Both the position numbers and the translations under genes were made by a program. Of a stretch of DNA of 64,000 bases, positions 51,401-60,251 are shown one piece after another; the stretch's first letter is position 1; each line of letters begins with the position of its first letter. Under the pieces are notes generated by a model that was given only the letters and a program-made list of their open reading frames with translations, was not told the DNA's origin and made no database searches. Source of the stretch: a virus; the IMG/VR virus record IMGVR_UViG_3300030090_007212, positions 1 through 64,000 of that record. One strand, 5' to 3'.

Positions 51401-54400
51401 CTAATTCTTGCCATAATCTATTTTGTGGAGTAACTAATTTAGTAATATCATAGTTATTTGTGGATCCACTATTACATTCCCCATCAGGATAAATAGTAAC
51501 TTCTTCTAACCCTTCGGTTGTATAAACCCAAGATTTTCTATTATCTATTACACAACTTAATTCAGGTATTAAACAATTATTTAATGATAAGTTTCGTTGG
51601 GTATCACAATCGCTTATATCTACTCGTATGTTATCTACTAATAAACATACTGCACATTCATAATTTTCTATTTCTATACCAATTTTAAATCTTTTATCTG
51701 GGTATAATGTCCTTAAATCTTTACACACACAATCAGGTAAATTAAAAGTAAGAGTTGACCAATTAGGGGTAAATAACTCTGTAGAAGGATTATCTCCTTG
51801 TGCAATTATTGAATCTAAAATTCCTTGTTCAACTAATGAGATATCATATTGAGTCCCATCAAAGTAAACACCACTATAAGTTGCGGTTGGATCCCACTCC
51901 CATATAGGGTTTACTACATTGGTATATGGTAAATTAGTTAAACCATTATTATCTACAAATAATTTAAATTTTAATTTAATATCGTCAATATAACTTATAT
52001 AATTTCCTCCTGAACTTATATTAATACTTTGTAAATTACTCTGTATAGAGTTATACCAAGTATCATAACAATTTTGTGCTAAAGTAGTAAGTGCTGCAAT
52101 ATTAGCATTAATACCATTTATTGAGGTATTTACACTATTTAAAGTGGTTAAACAACATTTTTTATTGGTTTGTTGTCTAGTTTCATATTCTTCTTTTCTA
52201 CCAGTATAAACATCTAAATCATTCTCCGCTTCATTAACCTTTTCACTAGTTTGTTTTGCAATTTCTTCTTTTTGGGTTGTTTTTTCATTAAGTTGTGCAA
52301 CTAATTCTTCTTTCTTTCTATTTAATTGGTTGATTTTAGCATCATTTTGTTTATTCTGTATTTCTAAAGATATTTTATCTTGGTCGGTTAATTCTAATCG
52401 CCCACTATCATCCGTAACTTCATTAGGGGTTTTACCTAATAAAGCCGCAGTAGTATCTATAGTATTAACCACATCATTTTTCTGAACCGCAGAACCCTGT
52501 AACTCCTCATTATTAGTTACCACCCCATTAGGTCCATCAGTTAAATTATTTATTTGTTTTTGAGTATTTTGTATTTCTTTTTCGTATAAATCAATTTTAA
52601 CTTGATTATTTTGGTTTTTTGCCTCAATTAATTTTTCATTAAACTCATTATTTTCTCTACATTTATTTAATAGTAAAGAATAAGTTTTTTTATCTTCTTC
52701 AATAGAAGCAGTTTTTTGTTTTACACAATCATTATAGGCAGTATTAAATTCTTCTACCCCACTTTGTCTACGTTGATTAGTTTGTGTTTTACAAAAAGAA
52801 TCAACATCAAAATTGTTTAATTGTTTAAGTGTTTCCTCATAAACACTACAATCAGTAGTTGGAGAGGTTTCAGTTAAAGATTGTTTAATTGCAGAATTAT
52901 CATTTTCTTTAGTTTGTATTTGAGTATCTAAATCATCCACTTTACGATTTAAATCTTCTATCTCTCTATCTATAGTTTCTTCTTCTTTTCTACCCTCTTC
53001 TTTAATAGTTTCTTTATTAGTTTCAGTTTCCACTATTAATTCATCCGTTCCTCTTACTAATCCACCATATCCTTCAGATTGATTTACACAATTTTCTAAT
53101 TCTAATTTAATATGATTAAATTGGTTAAGTAAATTTTGATAATTATAAATTAAATTAGAATATATACCACAATCTACAGATAAAGGTAATGCACACACAT
53201 TCTGAGTAGTTATATAATCACTAGGATCAATAAGTTGACCATTATCATCTACACAACAGTTGATATTAGGGGGCATTGAATATTGAATACATTCTGCTGC
53301 GAATATTGCATTTAACCCTCCCTGAAATTTACTATATTGTTGTTGGTAAAGTTGCATTTCCGGAGTAAACATATTAATGAATTGAGGTGTATTACCATTT
53401 ACTAAATTCATATAATCAATATCCGTTTGGTTTGCCCAGCTATCATTAATTTCATCCCAAAAATCTCCATTTGTTGGGACAATCGTACCTCCCGCAGCAT
53501 TACAACATTCTACATTAGGTTCTTGTTGAGCAACATCACTCTGCCATACTTGTAATTCTTCTGTTCTGTTAGGTTTATCACCATAATTTTGTTCCAGTAA
53601 AGAACTTTCTGTTTGACTATTAGTAAATGTTAGGAAATTTTTACACCAAATACACTCTAAAGTAGCATCATTTATTATTGCTGCTTCACATCCTATATTT
53701 TGGGACGCACATTGTATTAAATTAGCTGCATTATATTTTAACATATAATCAAAAGTAATATCTACCGAACATTCACATTCACTATCGTTAGGTAATTGGA
53801 AACCTAAATCATTTTCACTACCAAATAATACAGTCACATTACTTACTTCTTCACAATTTATCCTATTAGGAACTACTACTGCAGTGGTGGTGGCGTTATT
53901 ATTAGGGTTATAAGGTAAACTACCTTCATTGGCACCTGGTTGGATTCTTACTAATTGACTATTATTAGTATCCACCTTAAATGTATCGTACTCATATCCT
54001 TTTTGTTGCCCTATTAAATTATACAACTCTCCACCTGATTCTTTAGGTGTGTTCCAATCTATAATAATTTTATCTCCTTTATTGTCGGTAGTAGAAAAAG
54101 CAACTCTTCCATAATTATCGATTCTTTCATCTTCCCATTTAGTTGGGTCATTAACATCTGGATCTTCAAATACAGAATAAAACTCTGAATTAACTGTCTT
54201 AGGATTTGCCTTACTATTAGGTTTTACTATACCAGCTCTTTTTACTGCATCTCCTGAAGTAGATATTTTTGCCACTTCCTGAATAGGTGCATTACGATTA
54301 CTATAAGGTATATATTTATCATACCCTTCTTCTAATGAAGGTTTAATTCCTAGTTCTTCACGTAATTGTTCGTTATTCTTTTGATTTTCTAAATTAATAA

Positions 54401-57400
54401 TTTCTTCCTTCTTCTGTAGAATTTCTAATTGTGCTTTTTGATTTTCTTTAGAAGTTAAATCATTATTTTTAGTAGTCTCCTCTAATTCATATAATTCAGT
54501 TTGTTGTGCGGCGATAGCTTCTTCCATTTCTTCTACCCTACTTGGTAACTCTATCAATGATCCACCATCAATTTGTGAATCTACACATACCACATAACTA
54601 ATTTTTTCACCAGTTGCAGTAATTTCCTGCACAATTTTACTTTCATACCCATGCCATGCACAACATTCGGGTCTACTCACTGTAGTAGTATTTTTACAAG
54701 TAGTTCTAGTAAAACATTTAAAAAATTGTTCACTTCCATTATTTTGTTGTGCCCATTCTGCTACTGCCTGTGGATTTGTGTTAACATCTGCACCCACAAC
54801 TCTACTACAATATTCATTATCTTGATATTGGTAACAGCTTCCTCCATCATCACATACTTGATAACAACTATCTTCTACTAAGAATATATTATTAGGCATA
54901 TTATTACCCACCATTTCAAATACTACTGTACCATCTCTTTTAATTTCTATTGGATTACCATCACATGGTGCTTGAACCGCACAATATTCTATAATTTCCC
55001 CTCCTTCATTATAACTAATATATTTACCTTGTTGTCCATCTATTTCTTGAGATTCACAACAACATGCATATCTATCACCACTTAATTTTATCCCTGTCGC
55101 TTCATCAAATAATACTAAAAACCCTTCTTCATAATCTACTCTTATACCATCACAACAATTAATAGGGTCTTCGATTTCATCATCCTCATTACTTATATCT
55201 TCTACTATACAAATTTCTAATGTTTGATTGATATCACAATTTTCCGTAGCAATTTCTCTATTATAGTTATTACTTGCTTGTATATAATTGTTTTTAACCT
55301 TAATAAATTCAGGAGAGTATTGTAAATAAGGTTGAACCTTAATCAATTCTAAAAATGCATTATATTCATCTTCCGCAATATCTCTAATTTCCTCTAATGT
55401 AGATTTACCATTATTTTGTACTGGGGTTTCTATAATATTATATGTTATATCTAAACAATCATCTATATTCTGATATTGATTAGTGTTAACGTTATAGGTA
55501 ACCTCTTCAGTAAAAATAGAAGCGTCATTGGCAACCCCATTAAAAATACCATAATTATAATTTATAAAATGATTTACTTTAGAAATTGTTTCAGTAATTG
55601 CAAAAGTAGTTTCCCCCGTAAAGTTAGGGATATAACATTGCATAAAATAATTCAAATATTCATTACCACCATCATATTTACCCACATGTGGATTATTACC
55701 TCTTAAATTAGTTACTCCCGCATTTGGACCAAAAGTTTCTTTATACCATCCTCCTGCTTTTTGGAAATACATTTCTGTATAAGGGTTTTCTACAATACCT
55801 GGCAATTGGTTTCCTGTCAATGTAGTACCTGTTTCTAATCCCGCAATAAAATCCACTATTACTAAATCACCATTAACTGGAGGTAAAGGAAAACCATCAT
55901 CATCATAAGGTATGTGAGTAGTATCTACTTTACCAGTATAAAGAAGAAGTAATTGTTTAATTTTATCCATATCTAATGGTTTATCAACAATTACAATATA
56001 TTCGTTGAAGTTAACTAATGCTTCAGGTGCACCTATAAACCTAAATAAAAATTCTACTGCTTTTCTACTACCTTTACTCTTCCATAACCACGCAATATTA
56101 AGGATTAATCTTCTATATAATTCCGTATCGACCTCACTATTTGACATTGATGCGGATGCACCACTAAAACTTCCTAACCCAGGAACCGGAACAACTGCCC
56201 CACCTAATGTGTTGGAGGTTACAAACGTTACGGGATCCAATCCTAACATACTAACTAAATCCTTAACTAAGGCATCTGGTACATTATTCTTTTTATCGTA
56301 AGTTACTACATGGGCAAATTTAATCCCATTTATATATTTTTTGATCTCATCAAAACTAACCCCATAAATTCTTAATAACTTAGTTGCTTTTTCACCATCT
56401 AACACTAAATTATTACCATCCCCTCTTGGTACTGTATCAAAACTACTTATGACTTCCGCAGTATATTTTCTAATAATTAAGTCAGTATTGTTTTCATCAT
56501 AATTTTCACCTACTTGTGAAAGAGTATCCAAATATGAAAGATAATAACTATCAAAGAAATTAAGGTTATAACCATCATCTAATATAGGAAAAGTTAATAC
56601 ATCCTTAGTTGTCACTATTACCCCTTCATCTGTAATTTTAGGGGATATTATAATACTAGTATAGATAGGGTAGGTATTTCTATCTAATAAATTCTGTTGT
56701 AAATCATTTAAAGAAGTAAAAAAACTTTCTATTTCTATCTCATTAGGTTTAATAAAAAATGGTATAGAACCTACAAATGGAGTTACTAATGGTGTAAATT
56801 GTGGTATAATAATTCCTGTTAACTCAGGAAAAGGATTTCCTTCTACTACTAAATCAATAGTTGAATTGGTAGTCTGAGTGGCAGGTGTTATATCTTTTAT
56901 TTTTTTAATTATACCATTATGTTCAATAACATAAGATTTATAATTAACTGTGAAATTACGTAAAGGATTTTCTTCTTCTTCCGTACCAGTAATTCCTTCA
57001 TCTAATGTATATTTTATTGAGTAGGGATTACTAAAATAACTTGTACTGATAGTAAATGTAGATTCATCATTAGTAATATCATACACATAGTTAGTTATAT
57101 TATTTCCTGTAATAGATCCTACTTTATTATCCACATAAATGGCGGCTGGCCAATTTTCTTGTATTTCTTCTAAGGAAGCCCTAATTAATTCAGACGCTGA
57201 CCCATACCATATATAACTTAATGGGTTAGTTAAATCTAAATTAAGACTTGTTTTTATATTTTTTTCTATAACTAACTCTTGATCATTAGAAACTACATCA
57301 TCTAATGTATAAAGAGGAGATTGTGTTCCTTGACGAAAAACAACATCAGGTTTAGGGTCTAAATTTGTATCAATAGAAAAATTACCGTTGGTAAATAAAG

Positions 57401-57533
57401 GCGTTCCTCCCTCACTAGTTAGTTGAAAACCTACTAAATCTGGACTAAAATCTCTATATTCAATATTATCATTGAAAAAGACTCTTTTAGCGTATCCCGC
57501 AATTTTAATTCTATCCTTTTTATTATTCGCCAT
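48495..57533 (-). CDS. Giant virion protein, 3012 residues (baseplate or tail component)
   Basis: 3012 residues, no stop in 9 kb. Near 480-500, RRLILNIAWLWKSKGSRKAVEFLFRFIGAPEAL resembles the folded core of tail proteins like P2 gpI. From about 800 to 2250 there are repeated double-Cys modules (CCDG, CCCES, ECCAWHG, ECCNAAG, NCCVDDNG, KKCCLTT, ECCQTL) separated by coiled coils (about 1000-1060, 1500-1790). About 2410-2545 looks like a PA14-type sugar-binding beta-sandwich (IGIGADNRSRFYLNGDLLF, WKVFEIDLPSGEHVIAMEG). The C-terminus is coiled coil (2825-2950). Fits a long baseplate or fibre protein; domain calls are by eye. Confidence 0.75.
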   Translation of the reverse strand: MANNKKDRIKIAGYAKRVFFNDNIEYRDFSPDLVGFQLTSEGGTPLFTNGNFSIDTNLDPKPDVVFRQGTQSPLYTLDDVVSNDQELVIEKNIKTSLNLDLTNPLSYIWYGSASELIRASLEEIQENWPAAIYVDNKVGSITGNNITNYVYDITNDESTFTISTSYFSNPYSIKYTLDEGITGTEEEENPLRNFTVNYKSYVIEHNGIIKKIKDITPATQTTNSTIDLVVEGNPFPELTGIIIPQFTPLVTPFVGSIPFFIKPNEIEIESFFTSLNDLQQNLLDRNTYPIYTSIIISPKITDEGVIVTTKDVLTFPILDDGYNLNFFDSYYLSYLDTLSQVGENYDENNTDLIIRKYTAEVISSFDTVPRGDGNNLVLDGEKATKLLRIYGVSFDEIKKYINGIKFAHVVTYDKKNNVPDALVKDLVSMLGLDPVTFVTSNTLGGAVVPVPGLGSFSGASASMSNSEVDTELYRRLILNIAWLWKSKGSRKAVEFLFRFIGAPEALVNFNEYIVIVDKPLDMDKIKQLLLLYTGKVDTTHIPYDDDGFPLPPVNGDLVIVDFIAGLETGTTLTGNQLPGIVENPYTEMYFQKAGGWYKETFGPNAGVTNLRGNNPHVGKYDGGNEYLNYFMQCYIPNFTGETTFAITETISKVNHFINYNYGIFNGVANDASIFTEEVTYNVNTNQYQNIDDCLDITYNIIETPVQNNGKSTLEEIRDIAEDEYNAFLELIKVQPYLQYSPEFIKVKNNYIQASNNYNREIATENCDINQTLEICIVEDISNEDDEIEDPINCCDGIRVDYEEGFLVLFDEATGIKLSGDRYACCCESQEIDGQQGKYISYNEGGEIIEYCAVQAPCDGNPIEIKRDGTVVFEMVGNNMPNNIFLVEDSCYQVCDDGGSCYQYQDNEYCSRVVGADVNTNPQAVAEWAQQNNGSEQFFKCFTRTTCKNTTTVSRPECCAWHGYESKIVQEITATGEKISYVVCVDSQIDGGSLIELPSRVEEMEEAIAAQQTELYELEETTKNNDLTSKENQKAQLEILQKKEEIINLENQKNNEQLREELGIKPSLEEGYDKYIPYSNRNAPIQEVAKISTSGDAVKRAGIVKPNSKANPKTVNSEFYSVFEDPDVNDPTKWEDERIDNYGRVAFSTTDNKGDKIIIDWNTPKESGGELYNLIGQQKGYEYDTFKVDTNNSQLVRIQPGANEGSLPYNPNNNATTTAVVVPNRINCEEVSNVTVLFGSENDLGFQLPNDSECECSVDITFDYMLKYNAANLIQCASQNIGCEAAIINDATLECIWCKNFLTFTNSQTESSLLEQNYGDKPNRTEELQVWQSDVAQQEPNVECCNAAGGTIVPTNGDFWDEINDSWANQTDIDYMNLVNGNTPQFINMFTPEMQLYQQQYSKFQGGLNAIFAAECIQYSMPPNINCCVDDNGQLIDPSDYITTQNVCALPLSVDCGIYSNLIYNYQNLLNQFNHIKLELENCVNQSEGYGGLVRGTDELIVETETNKETIKEEGRKEEETIDREIEDLNRKVDDLDTQIQTKENDNSAIKQSLTETSPTTDCSVYEETLKQLNNFDVDSFCKTQTNQRRQSGVEEFNTAYNDCVKQKTASIEEDKKTYSLLLNKCRENNEFNEKLIEAKNQNNQVKIDLYEKEIQNTQKQINNLTDGPNGVVTNNEELQGSAVQKNDVVNTIDTTAALLGKTPNEVTDDSGRLELTDQDKISLEIQNKQNDAKINQLNRKKEELVAQLNEKTTQKEEIAKQTSEKVNEAENDLDVYTGRKEEYETRQQTNKKCCLTTLNSVNTSINGINANIAALTTLAQNCYDTWYNSIQSNLQSINISSGGNYISYIDDIKLKFKLFVDNNGLTNLPYTNVVNPIWEWDPTATYSGVYFDGTQYDISLVEQGILDSIIAQGDNPSTELFTPNWSTLTFNLPDCVCKDLRTLYPDKRFKIGIEIENYECAVCLLVDNIRVDISDCDTQRNLSLNNCLIPELSCVIDNRKSWVYTTEGLEEVTIYPDGECNSGSTNNYDITKLVTPQNRLWQELEYRYTEYDLHHSDLLMNTKSATFSIDPANAIECDVYNFWKNINCDECPTSCDSGDTIVFEGELLSGGTLVDYSLPLSGTTPAGLTFSCDTYTTILQQQVTELKNDYYSLTANYSESINASYSDLLNKGGSLSGFEIEENNCGSSNLIIGDNNQLDNLFGVITENEDGTISFWETYLYDTTTPYTGGVNEEIFSGITAQTFNQTTSFDSECCQTLNNLITANGINGLGVNKEYVWNNSVSACTWMEINNCEGDCEYSGVKNLQQTIPGGECYTATTQFNVVVTGTSTGYTAGYCVAPLSLTPAEDGCELIETTGATLNVTNVTAYTGSKQVGYSVNGTRWYSLDLNTADLPYNLQGSSTQLLNNSGVPVPVEANVNSVNSPLNTLWVSQSSTLNGRLNNCSIWGTLGAPNPNPPIGSWIGFSYCIQINDPGTYTIGIGADNRSRFYLNGDLLFTSTGLSGNDNSDLSVWKVFEIDLPSGEHVIAMEGRNDGDEAGFGAEIYSATTNQLTGMTTTVELDAVTLFSTKDYRSDVVGATYLFEFGTSGGSPIGYSCPAGYTFTNGTCYGSPTCVKITTSGLSYDITATTTSSTVTVTGTTTICEDICVVTGTTNVCINPLDYLEVAPSEIKVKEVFDDMVLSNLIDAKSRQVISNYPLLQLFYQLYLNASNCGVGLGGNLTYNSLFQFMDKIGDYWLDLLEQVVPATTIWEGCDNSGKIYRNTIFDQNKYAYRKYTLNFNDSVECPLSGITSSDIGSETVDVQVIQQSLYPENATIKDIIKELTKLQNEIYQVEKLIDVLKDRLCACEHLDPDPNDPQDFGAREECIESVSEQLKQQIESLEAMKEEYNKLNSELNELQAASKEQEETFDGLFTKCTQIGDTLTKAEKDLDDQYVRGTLEYERQRNYIAGLKDSYEKCKRKSRTQYSNYDTVFITHINNSNEFEGSVTVIGDPEWEPGGYFYNSELIHDCNV

Positions 57534-57541
57534 TCAATATG

Positions 57542-58432
57542 TTAAAAATTAGTTATGTCATCAAAATCTTTAGTTGGGTCAATGATAGATTTTTGCTCTC
57601 TAACTTCATAAAGAGGTTTACCTGTAAATTGATCTTTAACCTCAAATATGTTATATTGCTTATAAATTTCATTACCAAAATTATATATTGTATAAACACC
57701 ATCTTCCAATGATTTAGTTTGATTGGAGTATAAGGCATATGCTAATGTTTCATCATCATATTCTACCATTTCTACTTCCAACATCACTGGATCAAAATAA
57801 GTGTTAGTTATAATAACATCTTGTAAAGGATTACCTATAAAAGGAACCGCATTAGGTTTAACAAATGGTGCAGAAGATGGTGTTAATGTACAAAACGTAG
57901 TAGTTGTGTTATCATTAAATGACCATGCTTGTGTTGCATTGTTATTACCTGCGGGTTGTGAAATAGGTAATGCCCTATTATTGGATGTTATAATTCTATA
58001 TAAATTTGGTATTTTACTACCATCAGTTTCCAAATATTCTACTCTGTATCCTACTAAACTTCCATTTTCAAATTTATTTTGATCAGTGGAAGGGACTTGA
58101 CTTATATCAAAAACTAATCCTTTAACATCTGGCATATCTACTAAAACACCACAATCTACTATTGTTGTTCTAATTTGTTTGGGTCGGATTATTATACTAT
58201 AATACCCTTTATTACCAAATTGAGCGGTAGGTAATTTTAAAGTATACATCCCACCTAATACTTCTGTTGTACTATTAGGGTCATTAGCAGGTAATAATAC
58301 TTGTGTTGGGTCTAAAAACTCCAATTCCACAGTATTTAAAGTTTCCCTACTAGGGCTATATGCGTATAAAATTTCTACGTCATCTACTGAAACATCTGCC
58401 GGTCTTACCGTACCATAATTACCTGTTGCCAT
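57542..58432 (-). CDS. Virion protein, unknown
   Basis: 296 residues, beta-rich, Asn/Thr/Val-rich, typical of tail or baseplate proteins. Starts MATGNYGTVRPADVSVDDVEILYAYSP. Cys at about 99 and 187 only. No family recognised. 9 nt upstream of the giant gene, so co-transcribed. Confidence 0.6.
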   Translation of the reverse strand: MATGNYGTVRPADVSVDDVEILYAYSPSRETLNTVELEFLDPTQVLLPANDPNSTTEVLGGMYTLKLPTAQFGNKGYYSIIIRPKQIRTTIVDCGVLVDMPDVKGLVFDISQVPSTDQNKFENGSLVGYRVEYLETDGSKIPNLYRIITSNNRALPISQPAGNNNATQAWSFNDNTTTTFCTLTPSSAPFVKPNAVPFIGNPLQDVIITNTYFDPVMLEVEMVEYDDETLAYALYSNQTKSLEDGVYTIYNFGNEIYKQYNIFEVKDQFTGKPLYEVREQKSIIDPTKDFDDITNF

Positions 58433-58452
58433 ATCTTTCTATTTTAATCATT

Positions 58453-59328
58453 TTATTCACTAACTAAATAACCTCCCCTAAAATTATCTAAGTCATCTGT
58501 TGTTTTTATTTCTGAGAGTATTGCATTTCTTTCAAAGATATCTGCGACACCCCTATTTATAAATACATCGTCACTAATTTCCGGTGGGAAAACTATACCT
58601 AAAAATTCTTCTTCTTTTACATTAGCATATAAATCTATATTTGAAGAATTCCATCCACCGTCTACTGCTTTGAATGTTGTTTTATTCCAAGTTACGTCTT
58701 CACCTACAATATTAGTAGATTTAACAAACTCTTGATGGTAAGTAGTAAACTCTACTCCCGTAGTACCGATATTATTAATATCTGCACCTAACTTATATTT
58801 TACTCTTTGATTATTATTATCTGTTACCCCATCAAATTGACCATCTTCTTTTGATACATTTAAAAATGGTTGGTATATGGGTAACCCATTACTATCTACC
58901 CTTAATGATTTAACATAATTTAAATGGGAATCATCGGTTTCCCCAGTTACACTAATAGGTGGTGTATAATAAAAATCTACTGGTCCACCCGCAATTCTAC
59001 CATCTAAAAATGGATTAAAATTATTAGGGGGTTGTGATAAAGGTGGTTGTTTAGGGATAAAATCCATATCCGTAAAAATACCCATATCATCATACTCTTG
59101 TGTTATAAAAATATTAATATCTATAGTATTGGGTATTTTTTCCCCTGCACTATCTAATATAAAAAAACCTTCTTTGTCTATTTTATATTCAGGTATTTGA
59201 CCATAATAATAATTCGGACTACTAGTATTAACGACAGTATCTCCTGACGCATTTACTGTTATTAATCTTTTTGGGATGTTTCTAACAGTATAATTTTCTA
59301 AATTTCTTTTTATTTTTAAGTAGTCCAT
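58453..59328 (-). CDS. Virion protein, unknown
   Basis: 291 residues, beta-rich with a Pro/Asn stretch (PKQPPLSQPPNNFNP) near 92-106. No Cys. Not recognised. Late-type motif 9 nt upstream; it starts the transcription unit that runs into the giant gene. Confidence 0.6.
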   Translation of the reverse strand: MDYLKIKRNLENYTVRNIPKRLITVNASGDTVVNTSSPNYYYGQIPEYKIDKEGFFILDSAGEKIPNTIDINIFITQEYDDMGIFTDMDFIPKQPPLSQPPNNFNPFLDGRIAGGPVDFYYTPPISVTGETDDSHLNYVKSLRVDSNGLPIYQPFLNVSKEDGQFDGVTDNNNQRVKYKLGADINNIGTTGVEFTTYHQEFVKSTNIVGEDVTWNKTTFKAVDGGWNSSNIDLYANVKEEEFLGIVFPPEISDDVFINRGVADIFERNAILSEIKTTDDLDNFRGGYLVSE

Positions 59329-59337
59329 CTCTTTCCT

Positions 59338-59345
59338 ATAAATAT
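59338..59345 (-). promoter_or_regulatory. ATATTTAT motif upstream of 59328
   Basis: Minus strand AATGTTTAAATATTTATAGGAAAGAG then ATG; shares AATGTTTAAA with the site before 48480. GGAAAGAG between it and the ATG is one of few purine-rich, Shine-Dalgarno-like leaders here. Confidence 0.5.
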
Positions 59346-60251
59346 TTAAACATTAATTTGCCAAAACGTAAGAGAAGATGGTCCCGGAACAGTTGGGTTT
59401 AAGTTTACCCCTCCCGTACCATTACTACTTAATTGTTGGTTATTTCCCACAAATCTATATTTATACACTCCGTTATCATTTTTTAAAATTACTTTTAAAT
59501 GTAATTTACCTTCTTCCCCATTTAAATCTCCTATTTGAACATTAAATGGGTTTAATGTTTTGGAAGGCGCCATTAATATAGATTTACCGGTAGACGCATT
59601 ATTAAATATTAATGTCATATACATTTCATATTCTTTGTTAGGTGCATTATCTACCAAATCTGGATACCAATAAATGTGATATCCTTCGTGAGACATTTCA
59701 GGTTGTAAAAGAGGATCCGCAGTCCTTATACTAATAGGTGATTGATCGGGAGGTAAGGGTAAACCATTGGGTGTCTGTTGATCCTTACCAATTTGTGTGT
59801 AGATATCACTAAAAAATAATAATCTATTGTCTCCACTATTGGGGTTATCATAAAATAATAACCTCATAAAACTAAAGATAAATCTATTTGCTCTACAGAA
59901 TAAATCATCATATATAAACCCAATTTCACTATAAACCCCCGCACCATTTGACCCATTGGATGCATTGTGATAAACTGGTGACCCATTTTGTATACTAGTG
60001 GGTGTGAAGAAATTTAGATTTATTTTAAACTCCTCAATAATATTCCATGAATCATCCGCTGGTCGAAAAATAATTTTTTTATTGTCTACTATTTGATTAA
60101 TAACCTTTTCTTTTTCTTGTTCAACGAATTGGTGGGTGATCAATTCAGAATTATCAACCGGGAAAAAGTTGGTAGATAAAGGGATATCTATAGTAGTGCC
60201 TGACGCACCTAACTTACTTACTAATATTTTTTTACTATTAACAGTTTTCAT
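59346..60251 (-). CDS. Virion protein, unknown
   Basis: 301 residues, beta-rich. Contains a helix with FCRANRFIFSFMRLLFY (about 112-128). The stop is next to the late-type motif. Its start overlaps the upstream gene by 14 nt. Not recognised. Confidence 0.6.
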   Translation of the reverse strand: MKTVNSKKILVSKLGASGTTIDIPLSTNFFPVDNSELITHQFVEQEKEKVINQIVDNKKIIFRPADDSWNIIEEFKINLNFFTPTSIQNGSPVYHNASNGSNGAGVYSEIGFIYDDLFCRANRFIFSFMRLLFYDNPNSGDNRLLFFSDIYTQIGKDQQTPNGLPLPPDQSPISIRTADPLLQPEMSHEGYHIYWYPDLVDNAPNKEYEMYMTLIFNNASTGKSILMAPSKTLNPFNVQIGDLNGEEGKLHLKVILKNDNGVYKYRFVGNNQQLSSNGTGGVNLNPTVPGPSSLTFWQINV

